Below, in pieces: positions 1 to 7,833 of a stretch of DNA of 23,682 nt; position 1 is the stretch's first letter; each line of letters begins with the position of its first letter. The stretch covers positions 1 to 23,682 of the forward strand of contig CAZXOC010000090.1 of NCBI GenBank assembly GCA_964642165.1, written 5' to 3'. The notes beneath the pieces were generated by a model. It did not search any database. It was not told where the DNA came from and saw only the letters and a program-made list of their open reading frames with translations. A program made the position numbers and the translations under genes. Origin of the DNA: CAYRVX01 sp964642165 (GTDB lineage Bacteria > Planctomycetota > Phycisphaerae > SM23-33).

Positions 1-2957
1 GCCGCCGCGGGCAGATGGCTGTCCAGGCTCGCCACGAGGTCCGCGCGGAAGGCCTCCAGGAACTGCGCCACCTGCACGAGCTCGTCGCCCACCATCGGCA
101 GCGTCGTGCTGAAGACCTCCGCGTCCAGGGCCGCCTGGAGGGTCTGCAGCAGCGTGTCCATCCCCGGCACGACCACGCCGAGGTTGTCCAGGAGGTCGAT
201 CACGTCAAACTGCGAGGCGATATCGGGCGCGGTGATGGTCACCGATCCGGCCAGGCCGTCGAGGAAGTCCGCCAGGCTGGGAATGTCGATGACCAGGTGA
301 TTGGCCGGCGGGGCGCCGCCCAGCGGTGTGGCGGGGTCGGGGAAGTAGATCGGCAGCGTGGCGTCGGCCGCGCCGGCAACGGCCACCGTCGCCGTCAAAG
401 CGCCCAGCTCCGCCAGCGTGTAGCGATGGTCGACGGTGTCTTCGGGCAGGCTGACGTCGAACGTGGCCGGGGCGCTGCCGCCGCCGGCGCCGTCGGCGTC
501 CAGCGTCAGCGACCCGTTGACGATGTGCAGCGACAGCGCGCCCACCGGCGCCTCGAAGTGGATGCTCGATGCGTTCACCCGCAGCGTCAGATCCATGCCC
601 GTGGTGTCGCGGACGAACGGCTCGGGGTCGGCCGGGTTCGTGAGGTCCAGGCCCAGCGCCAGCACGACGGATGCGTTGGCCGTCACGCTCAGGCTCGTCG
701 AGCCCGTCACGTCCGCCAGGGCCTCGACGTTGTCCAGGTTCTCCACCCCCCCGCTGACCAGCGCGACCAGCGAGGCGACGTCCAGGTTCAGCGACATCGT
801 GTCCGAGAAGGACGTCTGGGCTGTCACGTCGATCAGGACCTCGTCCCCGGAGACCGTCACGTCCACCAGGCTGCTGTAGCTGGGGAGGCCCAGCACCTGC
901 TTGATCTTGGCCTCGACGGTCTGGAGCGTGGCCTGGGGGTCGGCCTCCAGGCCGGCGATCATGGCGTCCAGCTCGGCCGCGTACTGCGTCAGCGCGCTCG
1001 CATCGATGTTGATGAACGGCACGGGCTGGGCCAGCTCGCCCGACGCCGCCAGGGCGTTCATGTAGTCCCGCGCGCCGCCCAGGACGTCCAGGAAGTCGCC
1101 GTACGTCACGTCCGTGAACGCCAGCAGCGGGTCCATGTTCGTGTACGTCAACGCGGCGGGGGCCGCCTCGTCGAACGCCGGCAGGTGGATGTCGATCGTC
1201 GGGTTCGGCGGCAGCGTCCCGAGCAGGTTGCCCGGTACGGCGATGCTCTGGAGGCTGACGTCCAGGGAGCCCGTGACGGTCGGGGTCGTCGCCACGGCCG
1301 CCGGGTCGCCGATGGCGCTGCTGATGAGTGCCGGCAAGGTCAGGCGCCCGCCGGGCGTGCCGGACGTGTCGGTCAGCTCCACGGCGACCTCGCCGTGTCC
1401 GCTGCCGTTGCCGCCGCTGATGGTGATCCCCAGGAAGCCGAACTGCCCCGAGCCGCGGAACGTCGCGGCCGCGAGGTCCACGCGCTCCGTCAGCGCCGCA
1501 CCTTCGAAGAAGATGTGGTCCGAGATGGTCTCGCCGGCCTCGACGGCCGACAGGTCAAAGCCGACCGTCAGCTCGACCGTCGCCTCCCCGGTGAGGCTCA
1601 GCGACCGCGTGGGGCTCAGCGAGGTCAGCGGGGTCAGGTCCGCGCCGCTGGAGTCCCAGGAGGCCGTCTGCGGCGAGAAGCCCTCCGTGAAGGCAAGGTC
1701 GAACGTCAGCTCATCGCTCGCCGGATCGTAGGCCGGGTTGATGGCGGACAGGTCGACCCCCAGCGCCGCGGCCAGCGCGGCGGCGAAGCCCTGGGCACTG
1801 TCCCACGCGCCCGAGGCCAGCGGCGTGGTCACGCGACCGTCGAAGGCCGAGGCCAGGTCGACCAGCTCCCCGACGGTCGCGTCGGCCACCAGTGGGACGT
1901 CCACGACGAACAGGTCGGAGTCGCCGAACCGCCCGAGCTGCGCGGCCAACTGGCTCAGGGCGGTGTTGACGTTGTCGGCGTTGATCGTGCCGAAGTTGTC
2001 CAGCTCCCCAAAGCCCGTGAAGACGTACGCCGCCGCGGGGTCGGCGAACAGGTCGGCGTCGGTGACGGCGATCCCCGCGTCCGCCACGAACGTGCCGATC
2101 TCGGCGTGGACGGGCAGGGAGGCGTTCGCCGAGCCGCCGGCCGTGGGCGTCAACAGCGCCTCCAGGCTCGTCCCCTCCAGCTCCCCCAGCGTGACGTTGC
2201 CGTCGGCGTCGGGGTCCACGAGCGCCAGGACGACGTCGGCGTCGAGGTTGACCGTCCCGCCGGCGACCTCGCCGTCCAGGAAGCCCGCCCTCAGGTCGAA
2301 CGCCAGGTCCGCGTCGCGGTTCACGTCGGCGCGCAGCGACAGGTCGTTCACGCGGATGAAGAACGCCTCGTCGCCGGGCAGCCCGGGGTAGAGGTCGAAG
2401 CCGAACGTGAGGTCCAGGTTCAAACCGGTGACCAGGTCCACCGCGGCGGCGGGGTCGAGGACCAGGCCGTGGACGTCCCCTTCGGGGCCCAGGTCGATGG
2501 GAACCGAGGCGGTCCGGGTGGCCTCGAGCGTGAGGTTGAACTGAAGCTCGACCGCGCCGGCGTCGCCGGTCAGCGCCCCGCCGGACACCGAGGCGGGGTC
2601 CACCACGACCGTCAGCCCCCCCGCCGTCACCGAGAGGCTCCGGAGGACGGCCACCAGCTCGTCGGTCGTCGGCGTGACGTCCGCGGCGAAGTAGTCGAAC
2701 GCCGGTTGGGCCAACCGCGTCTGGAGGATGTCGGCCATGTCCAGCGCCTCGCCGATGCTCGTGCCGACGATGGGCAGGGCCTGGCCGACGGCCTGGAAGC
2801 CCTCGATGTCACCGGCCCACTCGGCGACCCCCTCGAGCCCATCGGACAGTGCCTGCTTCTGTGCCTCGACGATGGGGCTGTCCAGAAGGGTCAGGGCGCC
2901 GTCCAGCAATAGGCGCGGCTCCAGGGATTCCAGCAGGGGGTTTTTCGCAGGTGGCAT
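1..2957 (-). CDS. Giant LEPR-XLL domain surface protein, N-terminal part (runs off the left edge)
   Basis: The frame opens at ATG 2957 behind GGAG (7-nt spacing) and stays open for 985 codons to the window edge, so the protein is partial at its C terminus. Residues 8-21 read LLESLEPRLLLDGA, the LEPR-XLL motif placed at the N terminus of very large planctomycete proteins and thought to act in export. The rest is Ala, Asp, Thr, Val and Leu rich with very little Lys and Cys, and alternates short beta-strand-like segments, as expected of an extracellular repetitive adhesin or matrix protein. Residues 248-259 (DPDADGNVTLGE) fit a canonical EF-hand loop, with Asp at 1, 3 and 5, Gly at 6 and Glu at 12, so calcium binding is likely. 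There is no classical signal peptide. The function (adhesion, cell envelope) is inferred from the family. A long frame on the opposite strand over the same bases is a composition shadow. Confidence 0.85.
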   Translation of the reverse strand, partial: MPPAKNPLLESLEPRLLLDGALTLLDSPIVEAQKQALSDGLEGVAEWAGDIEGFQAVGQALPIVGTSIGEALDMADILQTRLAQPAFDYFAADVTPTTDELVAVLRSLSVTAGGLTVVVDPASVSGGALTGDAGAVELQFNLTLEATRTASVPIDLGPEGDVHGLVLDPAAAVDLVTGLNLDLTFGFDLYPGLPGDEAFFIRVNDLSLRADVNRDADLAFDLRAGFLDGEVAGGTVNLDADVVLALVDPDADGNVTLGELEGTSLEALLTPTAGGSANASLPVHAEIGTFVADAGIAVTDADLFADPAAAYVFTGFGELDNFGTINADNVNTALSQLAAQLGRFGDSDLFVVDVPLVADATVGELVDLASAFDGRVTTPLASGAWDSAQGFAAALAAALGVDLSAINPAYDPASDELTFDLAFTEGFSPQTASWDSSGADLTPLTSLSPTRSLSLTGEATVELTVGFDLSAVEAGETISDHIFFEGAALTERVDLAAATFRGSGQFGFLGITISGGNGSGHGEVAVELTDTSGTPGGRLTLPALISSAIGDPAAVATTPTVTGSLDVSLQSIAVPGNLLGTLPPNPTIDIHLPAFDEAAPAALTYTNMDPLLAFTDVTYGDFLDVLGGARDYMNALAASGELAQPVPFINIDASALTQYAAELDAMIAGLEADPQATLQTVEAKIKQVLGLPSYSSLVDVTVSGDEVLIDVTAQTSFSDTMSLNLDVASLVALVSGGVENLDNVEALADVTGSTSLSVTANASVVLALGLDLTNPADPEPFVRDTTGMDLTLRVNASSIHFEAPVGALSLHIVNGSLTLDADGAGGGSAPATFDVSLPEDTVDHRYTLAELGALTATVAVAGAADATLPIYFPDPATPLGGAPPANHLVIDIPSLADFLDGLAGSVTITAPDIASQFDVIDLLDNLGVVVPGMDTLLQTLQAALDAEVFSTTLPMVGDELVQVAQFLEAFRADLVASLDSHLPAA

Positions 2958-3004
2958 GGGATCACTCCGAGACCGGGTTGAGCGAGCGTCGCGCATCGGT
3001 CGTC

Positions 3005-3097
3005 CTGCAAAGGACTTGACGGTCTAGAGACTCGAAAGCAAGCGTGCGCAGGAGCAGACCGGGGCTTCGAAGGAACCTCGCTTCCTCTCCTTTGCAG
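3005..3097 (-). promoter_or_regulatory. Structured 5' leader with nested inverted repeats
   Basis: The leader of the LEPR-XLL gene contains a perfect 10-bp inverted repeat (CTGCAAAGGA at 3005-3014 pairing with 3088-3097). Nested inside it is a 6-bp pair (CGGTCT 3020-3025 with AGACCG 3056-3061), plus a local AGGAA/TTCCT hairpin at 3071-3086. The outer arm lies at the predicted transcript 5' end. A folded leader is what the sequence shows; any regulatory role is inference. Confidence 0.4.
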
Positions 3098-3102
3098 AAG
3101 GG

Positions 3103-3131
3103 ATTATACGGCTTTCCGACCGCGCGAACAA
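3103..3131 (-). promoter_or_regulatory. Sigma70-like promoter of the LEPR-XLL gene
   Basis: On the minus strand TTGTTC (3131-3126) is followed after 17 nt by a perfect TATAAT (3108-3103). Transcription would start near 3096, giving a leader of about 139 nt before ATG 2957. Confidence 0.6.
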
Positions 3132-3209
3132 GCCCCAAGTACCCCCTTTATCAGCCTCCGTGGAGCCATGAATCAGAGAAAGTCCGATGGACGCCTTCGG
3201 CCGGGAGCC

Positions 3210-6200
3210 CTACGGCCTGGCCGCCTCGACCGTGAGCTGATCGCCCCGCGGAAGGACGACCGGTCGGGCCAGTTGCACGCGGACCTTGCCCGCCTCGAGA
3301 ACCTGCGCTGCGACGTTGACGGCCTGGCCACCGGCGCGGACGGCGATCTTCGCTCCCTTCAGCGCCGGCGGAAGCACGATGTCGATCGCCGTCAGCCGGA
3401 GGCGACCCCAGCGAACCGCGATGGTGTTGGTCTGCGACGCAGCCGTGCGCTTCTGCTCCAGCGTGCCCCAGCCCTCCGCGGCGGTAAACGCGCAGCGGAA
3501 GTCGTCCGGCGTGACTCGCGGCGCGAAACCGATGCGTCCGGCCGGGCCGTCGTACTCGAAGCCCGCCAAGCCCAGCAGGCAGCCCCACGAGGCCAGCGCA
3601 CGGGCGTAGTGGTCGCCGCACTCGACCTCGTTCCACGGGTTGCGCTTCTTCGCGTCGTACCGGTCGTGAACGGCGCGAACGATGGTCAGGGCCTCGTCGA
3701 GGCAGTCTTCGTAGATGAGCCCGGCAGCCGCCTGGTACTCGATGCCCGTCCAGACCTCGTTGCGGTACCGGACCCCGCTGCCCTCCAGGTGCCGGCTCTT
3801 CGGCCAGGTGCAGATGAACAGCCCCGCCTCCCCCGGCACGGCGAAGACGCGCTCCGCGCGGTGGATCTTGTTCTGCGGCCCGACGTCCGGTGCCCAGTTG
3901 TACTTGAAGACCGCCCGGATACCCTTCCCGACGGCTTCCTTGGGATACACGTACCCCAGGGAGAGCTGGTGAGCCCAGTTCTGCCCGAAAAGCTGGTCGG
4001 CCAGGCAGCCGGGCCCGTACTGATGCTTCGGGTGCTTCGTCAGGTCCACCTTTTGGATGAAGTATTCGCCGTCGAAGAGCTCCTGCATGGTCTTGCGGCT
4101 GCCGGCCTCGAACGCCTTGCGGCAGCGGGCGGCGAAATCGTCGTCCTTGGCGACCTTGGCCATCTCCTCCATCGCCCGCAGGGCCGCAAGATACAGCGAC
4201 CCGACGAATGTGTTGGGGCCGTGGAAGTTGATGTCGAAGGTGTTGTGCTGGCTGTTGGTGATCCAGCCGTCCTCCGCGCCGTCGGTGGCGTCCTGGCGCA
4301 TGAGGAAGAGCGTCGCCTTGCGGACCTTCGGGTAGACCTTCCTCAGGAAGGCGTCGTCGGCCGACATGAGGTGCTCGCGGTAGGTCTTGAGGACCGTGCC
4401 GCACTGCCCGTCGGCGGCGTAGGCCCGGTTGCTGCGGAAGCCCACCAGCCCGCTGGCGTCGTCGAAGCCCTCGCCGAAGTCCTGCATCGTGCGGATGCTC
4501 CGCTCCAGCGAGGGGAAGAGCCGTCCCATCGCCTGCTCGTAGTTCCACACGTGCGTGCAGGTGCCGGCGCAGCAGCCGACGCCCTCCCAGGCCCAGAACC
4601 GGCCGTTGGCCCACCACTGCACGGTGTTGGTCGCCAGCGTGGAGACGGGCATGTGCAGGCGGTCAAGCAGCCAGTGCGGCAGCGTCGAGTCGTAGTACGT
4701 GTCGTGCCAGAGCTGCGTCTCGCCCGCCAGGCGCTCGAAGTGGTCGGCCACGTGCCGCGCGACGTCCTCGGCGCTCTGGAACCGCGTGGCGTAGAAGTGG
4801 CCGCGCTTGTGGTTCGGGAAGTGCCACGCGACGACGAAGTCCGCCGAAGCCGTCGCGCCCGGATCGAGCGGGACCACCCGGGCCAGGGCCCCACACACCG
4901 GCCCGCTGTCGGACGGGCCCCGGCGGCTCAGCTTGCCGTCCGGGGCGAAGAGCTTCGCCGGCAGCGGGCCGGCGGCGATCGCCCCGGAAGAGAGCGTCCC
5001 CGAGGCCGGGCCCAGAACGGCCAGGCCCATGGTTCCGAAATCGGGCAGGTCCTTGAGGTCGGCGGTGCTCGCCCGCGGCAGGTCCGAGAACTCGATGTGG
5101 TCGACGTTGATGTGCCCCCAGGGGCCCGAGGCGCGGTCGACGATCTCGATGTGCGCCTTCTTGCCGGCGAACGGCCGGACCGACCAGACGTGGGGAATCA
5201 GCCGTTCGACGCGCCGGCCCGTCGCCGTGCGGACGACCTTGCCGCCCACCACCAGGTTGATGCACGTTCTGCCCGCGTCGTTGCCGGCGCCGACGAGGAA
5301 GTTGATGAACGGGCGCTCGATCGTGAACGCGGGCGACGTGAGCTTGCCGTGCGGCTCGTCCTTGCCCAGGTACGTGTTGACCAGCCCTTTGCCCCGAAAG
5401 CCGCTGACGGCCTGCTGGAACGGCAGCGTGCCGCGGGCGGGGCCCTTGCCGAACGCCTTGCCCTCGACCTTCCAGTCGCCGTAGTCCGTGCCCTCGAAGT
5501 CGGCGAAGACAACGGGCTTGCGCACGACCGTGGGCGCGGGGGCCGGCTTCGCCGCCAGACCCACCCAAGCCATGCCCTCTCGGCGAGACTCCGTGCTGAC
5601 CGGCTGGGCGTGCGTGCTCTGGCGGTTGTGGAAGAGCACGGCGTTCTCCAGCCAGCCGGCGAGCGTTGCCTCGACCTTCTGCCTGCCGGTGTTCCTCAGC
5701 GTGAAGCGCAGGACCGTCGCCGGCAGGCCGGAGTCCGGCGCGTTCAGCGGAATGAACGGCGAGAAGGCCTTCATGGTCACGTCCACGCCGAGGGCCGGGT
5801 CGCGGTACTCGACCGCGGCGATGGGGTACTCGCCCACGAAGCGGACGTCCTGGACGCCGTTGGCGTCCAGCCGGCGGACGACCGTCCGCTTCCCGGTCGC
5901 CACGCGCAGGGCGAAGCCCTGCTCGATGCGCGCCTCCGGCTGCCACTTGCGGTAGCAGCGATGGCCGTACCCGGTGTTGACGTGCTTGTTGAAGACGGCC
6001 CAGTGCCTCAGGCGCCCGTCGCCGCCGAGATAGACCTGCCCCGCGCCGATCCCCCCCACCGGCATGCCGATGGGAACCAGCTCCTTGCCGCGATGCACAC
6101 GAGGGGCGCCCTTCTCATACAGCGCCTTGACCCACGCCGGGTCGAGCTTCTTGTCCACCGGCACGAGGTGGTCCTTCATGAGCTCCTGCCCCGGCGCGGG

Positions 6201-6266
6201 CATCTGCACCACCAGAAGAACCACCAGCGCGCTTGCCGCAATCCCACGTGTTCGCGAACGAGCCAT
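3210..6266 (-). CDS. Exported GH116-family beta-glycosidase (non-lysosomal glucosylceramidase-like) with inserted beta-sandwich
   Basis: This 1018-residue protein starts at ATG 6266 behind GGGAGA; an upstream in-frame extension to 6362 would bury the signal peptide. Residues 1-26 form a Sec signal (ARSRTRG, then a hydrophobic AALVVLLVV core). Residues about 60-460 match the GH116 N-terminal beta-sandwich (IGMPVGGIGAGQVYLGGDGR is characteristic) and about 480-930 the alpha/alpha barrel. By comparison with the Thermoanaerobacterium enzyme, Glu561 (AWEGVG) is the probable nucleophile and Asp678 (NTFDINFHGPN) the probable acid/base; this mapping is from memory of the family. Residues about 253-395, starting FADFEGTDYGDW, form an extra module that interrupts the N-domain and resembles the concanavalin-type module seen in levanases and many planctomycete proteins. 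The C-terminal 70 residues add a small beta domain. Likely role: removal of beta-linked Glc/Xyl/GlcNAc-type residues outside the cytoplasm; substrate unknown. It diverges from the fucosidase at 6433. Confidence 0.85.
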   Translation of the reverse strand: MARSRTRGIAASALVVLLVVQMPAPGQELMKDHLVPVDKKLDPAWVKALYEKGAPRVHRGKELVPIGMPVGGIGAGQVYLGGDGRLRHWAVFNKHVNTGYGHRCYRKWQPEARIEQGFALRVATGKRTVVRRLDANGVQDVRFVGEYPIAAVEYRDPALGVDVTMKAFSPFIPLNAPDSGLPATVLRFTLRNTGRQKVEATLAGWLENAVLFHNRQSTHAQPVSTESRREGMAWVGLAAKPAPAPTVVRKPVVFADFEGTDYGDWKVEGKAFGKGPARGTLPFQQAVSGFRGKGLVNTYLGKDEPHGKLTSPAFTIERPFINFLVGAGNDAGRTCINLVVGGKVVRTATGRRVERLIPHVWSVRPFAGKKAHIEIVDRASGPWGHINVDHIEFSDLPRASTADLKDLPDFGTMGLAVLGPASGTLSSGAIAAGPLPAKLFAPDGKLSRRGPSDSGPVCGALARVVPLDPGATASADFVVAWHFPNHKRGHFYATRFQSAEDVARHVADHFERLAGETQLWHDTYYDSTLPHWLLDRLHMPVSTLATNTVQWWANGRFWAWEGVGCCAGTCTHVWNYEQAMGRLFPSLERSIRTMQDFGEGFDDASGLVGFRSNRAYAADGQCGTVLKTYREHLMSADDAFLRKVYPKVRKATLFLMRQDATDGAEDGWITNSQHNTFDINFHGPNTFVGSLYLAALRAMEEMAKVAKDDDFAARCRKAFEAGSRKTMQELFDGEYFIQKVDLTKHPKHQYGPGCLADQLFGQNWAHQLSLGYVYPKEAVGKGIRAVFKYNWAPDVGPQNKIHRAERVFAVPGEAGLFICTWPKSRHLEGSGVRYRNEVWTGIEYQAAAGLIYEDCLDEALTIVRAVHDRYDAKKRNPWNEVECGDHYARALASWGCLLGLAGFEYDGPAGRIGFAPRVTPDDFRCAFTAAEGWGTLEQKRTAASQTNTIAVRWGRLRLTAIDIVLPPALKGAKIAVRAGGQAVNVAAQVLEAGKVRVQLARPVVLPRGDQLTVEAARP

Positions 6267-6285
6267 TGTTCTCTCCCGCCGAACG

Positions 6286-6307
6286 CCCCGGCCCGGCGCC
6301 GCCGGGG
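6286..6307. repeat. GC-rich inverted repeat in GH116 leader
   Basis: CCCCGG (6286-6291) pairs with CCGGGG (6302-6307) around a 10-nt GC-rich spacer, within the divergent intergenic region 6267-6432. It would form a hairpin just upstream of the GH116 ribosome binding site. Confidence 0.35.
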
Positions 6308-6388
6308 CCCTGGACTGATCAAGCCACCGGTCCCTTCCTCGAGGGGTCATTCTTCCTTGCACGGACCGCCGAAAACCGCACGATACGG

Positions 6389-6417
6389 ATTCAACTGCCC
6401 CGGTGTTACGGCGTCAA
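6389..6417 (-). promoter_or_regulatory. Possible promoter of the GH116 gene
   Basis: On the minus strand TTGACG (6417-6412), a 17-nt spacer and TTGAAT (6394-6389). The -10 box is only a 4/6 match. The element reaches to within 2 nt of the ribosome binding site of the divergent fucosidase gene. Confidence 0.4.
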
Positions 6418-6432
6418 CAAGGAGCACGAGAA

Positions 6433-7689
6433 ATGCCCAAGGCCAAGCAGCACAGGAAGACCGCAGCCGAGAAGGACCGCGCCCGGCGGATGAAGTGGTG
6501 GCACGAGGCCCGCTTCGGCATGTTCATCCACTGGGGCCTGTACGCCCAGCTCGGGCGCCACGAGTGGGTCATGAACCGCGAGCGCATCGGCGTCCGGGAC
6601 TACGAGAAGCTCGCCGCCACGTGGAAGCCCAAGCCGCGCCCGGCGCGCGAATGGGCCCGCCTCGCCCGCAAGGCCGGCATGAAGTACATGGTCATGACCA
6701 CCAAGCACCACGAGGGCTTCTGCCTGTGGGACACCGCCCAGACCGACTACAACGCCGTCCGGCACGGCCCGGGGCGAGACCTGGTGGCCGAGTACGTCGA
6801 CGCCTGCCGCGAGTTCGGGCTGCGGATCGGCTTCTACTACTCGCTGATGGACTGGCACCACCCCGACGGCGCCCGCTGCGCCAGGAGCGAACCCGCCCGA
6901 AGGCGCTTCCTCGACTTCACCCGGGGCTGCGTCCGCGAGCTGATGAGCAACTACGGCAGGATCGACATCCTGTGGTACGACGTGTCCTGGCCGCTGCCCG
7001 ACGCCGCCGCCTGGGAAAGCCGCAAGATGACCCGCATGGCCCGCAAGCTCCAGCCGCACGTCCTCGTCAACAACCGCGCCAAGCTGCCCGAGGACTTCGG
7101 CACGCCCGAGGAGCACATCCGCGCCGAGGATGCCGGGCGGGCCTGGGAGGCCTGCATGACCTTCAACGGCTCCTGGGGCTACATGCCCTACGCCCCGCCG
7201 GAGGACTGGCACACCACCCGCAAGGTGCTCGACATGGTCCGTCAGGTGACGGCCGGCGGGGGCAACCTCCTGCTGAACATCGGCCCCGCGCCCGACGGCT
7301 CGGTTCCCCCGGAGGCCACCGAGCGTCTCGTGCCCGTCGGCAAGTGGTTGGCCAAGAACGGGGAGGCGGTTTACGGCCAGGTCGACCGCGCGGACGGCTT
7401 CGAGTGGGGCCCGCTGGGCCAGTGGACCCGCAAGGGCAAGGTCGGCTACCTGTGGGTCAGCCGCTGGCCCGGCCGCGAGATCGCTCTCGGCGGCTTCCGC
7501 AGCAAGCTCAGGAGGGCCAGTTTCCTGACCACCGGCAAGGCGATCAACTTCTCGCAGAAGGGCAACCGCCTGGTCCTCACGGGCCTGCCGAAGAGCAGCC
7601 CCGACAAGATCGCGGGCGTCACCGTCCTGAAGCTGGAGTTCGCCTCGGCGCCCAAGCAGCAACTCGGCGCCGGCTGCGTGGTGCTGTAG
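6433..7689 (+). CDS. GH29 alpha-L-fucosidase, cytosolic
   Basis: The gene encodes 418 residues. Start ATG 6433 is chosen because AAGGAG (6419-6424) sits 8 nt upstream; a GTG at 6403 in the same frame has no such site. The GH29 core is plain: KWWHEARFGMFIHWGLY near the N terminus, KYMVMTTKHHEGFCLWDT with the paired substrate-binding histidines, GLRIGFYYSLMDWHHP, and DILWYDVSWP, whose Asp183 is the expected nucleophile. GGGNLLLNIGPAPDG closes the barrel, followed by a short C-terminal beta domain. The enzyme hydrolyses terminal alpha-L-fucose by a retaining mechanism. There is no signal peptide, so it probably acts inside the cell on imported fucosylated oligosaccharides. A second, divergent GH29 gene lies at 16951-17973. 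It is followed after 144 nt by the oxidoreductase gene at 7834. Confidence 0.9.
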   Translation: MPKAKQHRKTAAEKDRARRMKWWHEARFGMFIHWGLYAQLGRHEWVMNRERIGVRDYEKLAATWKPKPRPAREWARLARKAGMKYMVMTTKHHEGFCLWDTAQTDYNAVRHGPGRDLVAEYVDACREFGLRIGFYYSLMDWHHPDGARCARSEPARRRFLDFTRGCVRELMSNYGRIDILWYDVSWPLPDAAAWESRKMTRMARKLQPHVLVNNRAKLPEDFGTPEEHIRAEDAGRAWEACMTFNGSWGYMPYAPPEDWHTTRKVLDMVRQVTAGGGNLLLNIGPAPDGSVPPEATERLVPVGKWLAKNGEAVYGQVDRADGFEWGPLGQWTRKGKVGYLWVSRWPGREIALGGFRSKLRRASFLTTGKAINFSQKGNRLVLTGLPKSSPDKIAGVTVLKLEFASAPKQQLGAGCVVL

Positions 7690-7698
7690 CAGGAGCCC

Positions 7699-7714
7699 GC
7701 AGACGGCGGTCTGC
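7699..7714 (+). terminator. Short hairpin after the fucosidase gene
   Basis: GCAGAC, a GGCG loop and GTCTGC form a perfect 6-bp stem nine bases after the GH29 stop codon. No T-run follows, so it may only partly terminate or may protect the mRNA 3' end. Confidence 0.3.
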
Positions 7715-7833
7715 TGACAAGCGGCCGGGGCAGCCCTGGCGAGCCGAAACCGGCTGACCAGCGCCTTGTTGAAGTCCGAGATAGACTGCGGGCGGCGGGT
7801 AGACCCAGTCGCCCGGGCTTGGAGAGCGCAGCA

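Noticed and set aside
15..2912. A 965-codon open frame on the plus strand
   Set aside because: It is in codon register with the minus-strand LEPR-XLL gene. Its product is Arg/Gln/Val/Gly-rich with hardly any Ser or Thr, typical of an antisense shadow in GC-rich DNA.
3168..7757. A 1529-codon open frame on the plus strand
   Set aside because: It covers GH116 in antisense and GH29 in another frame; it shows no domain and has Arg/Gly/Pro-biased composition.
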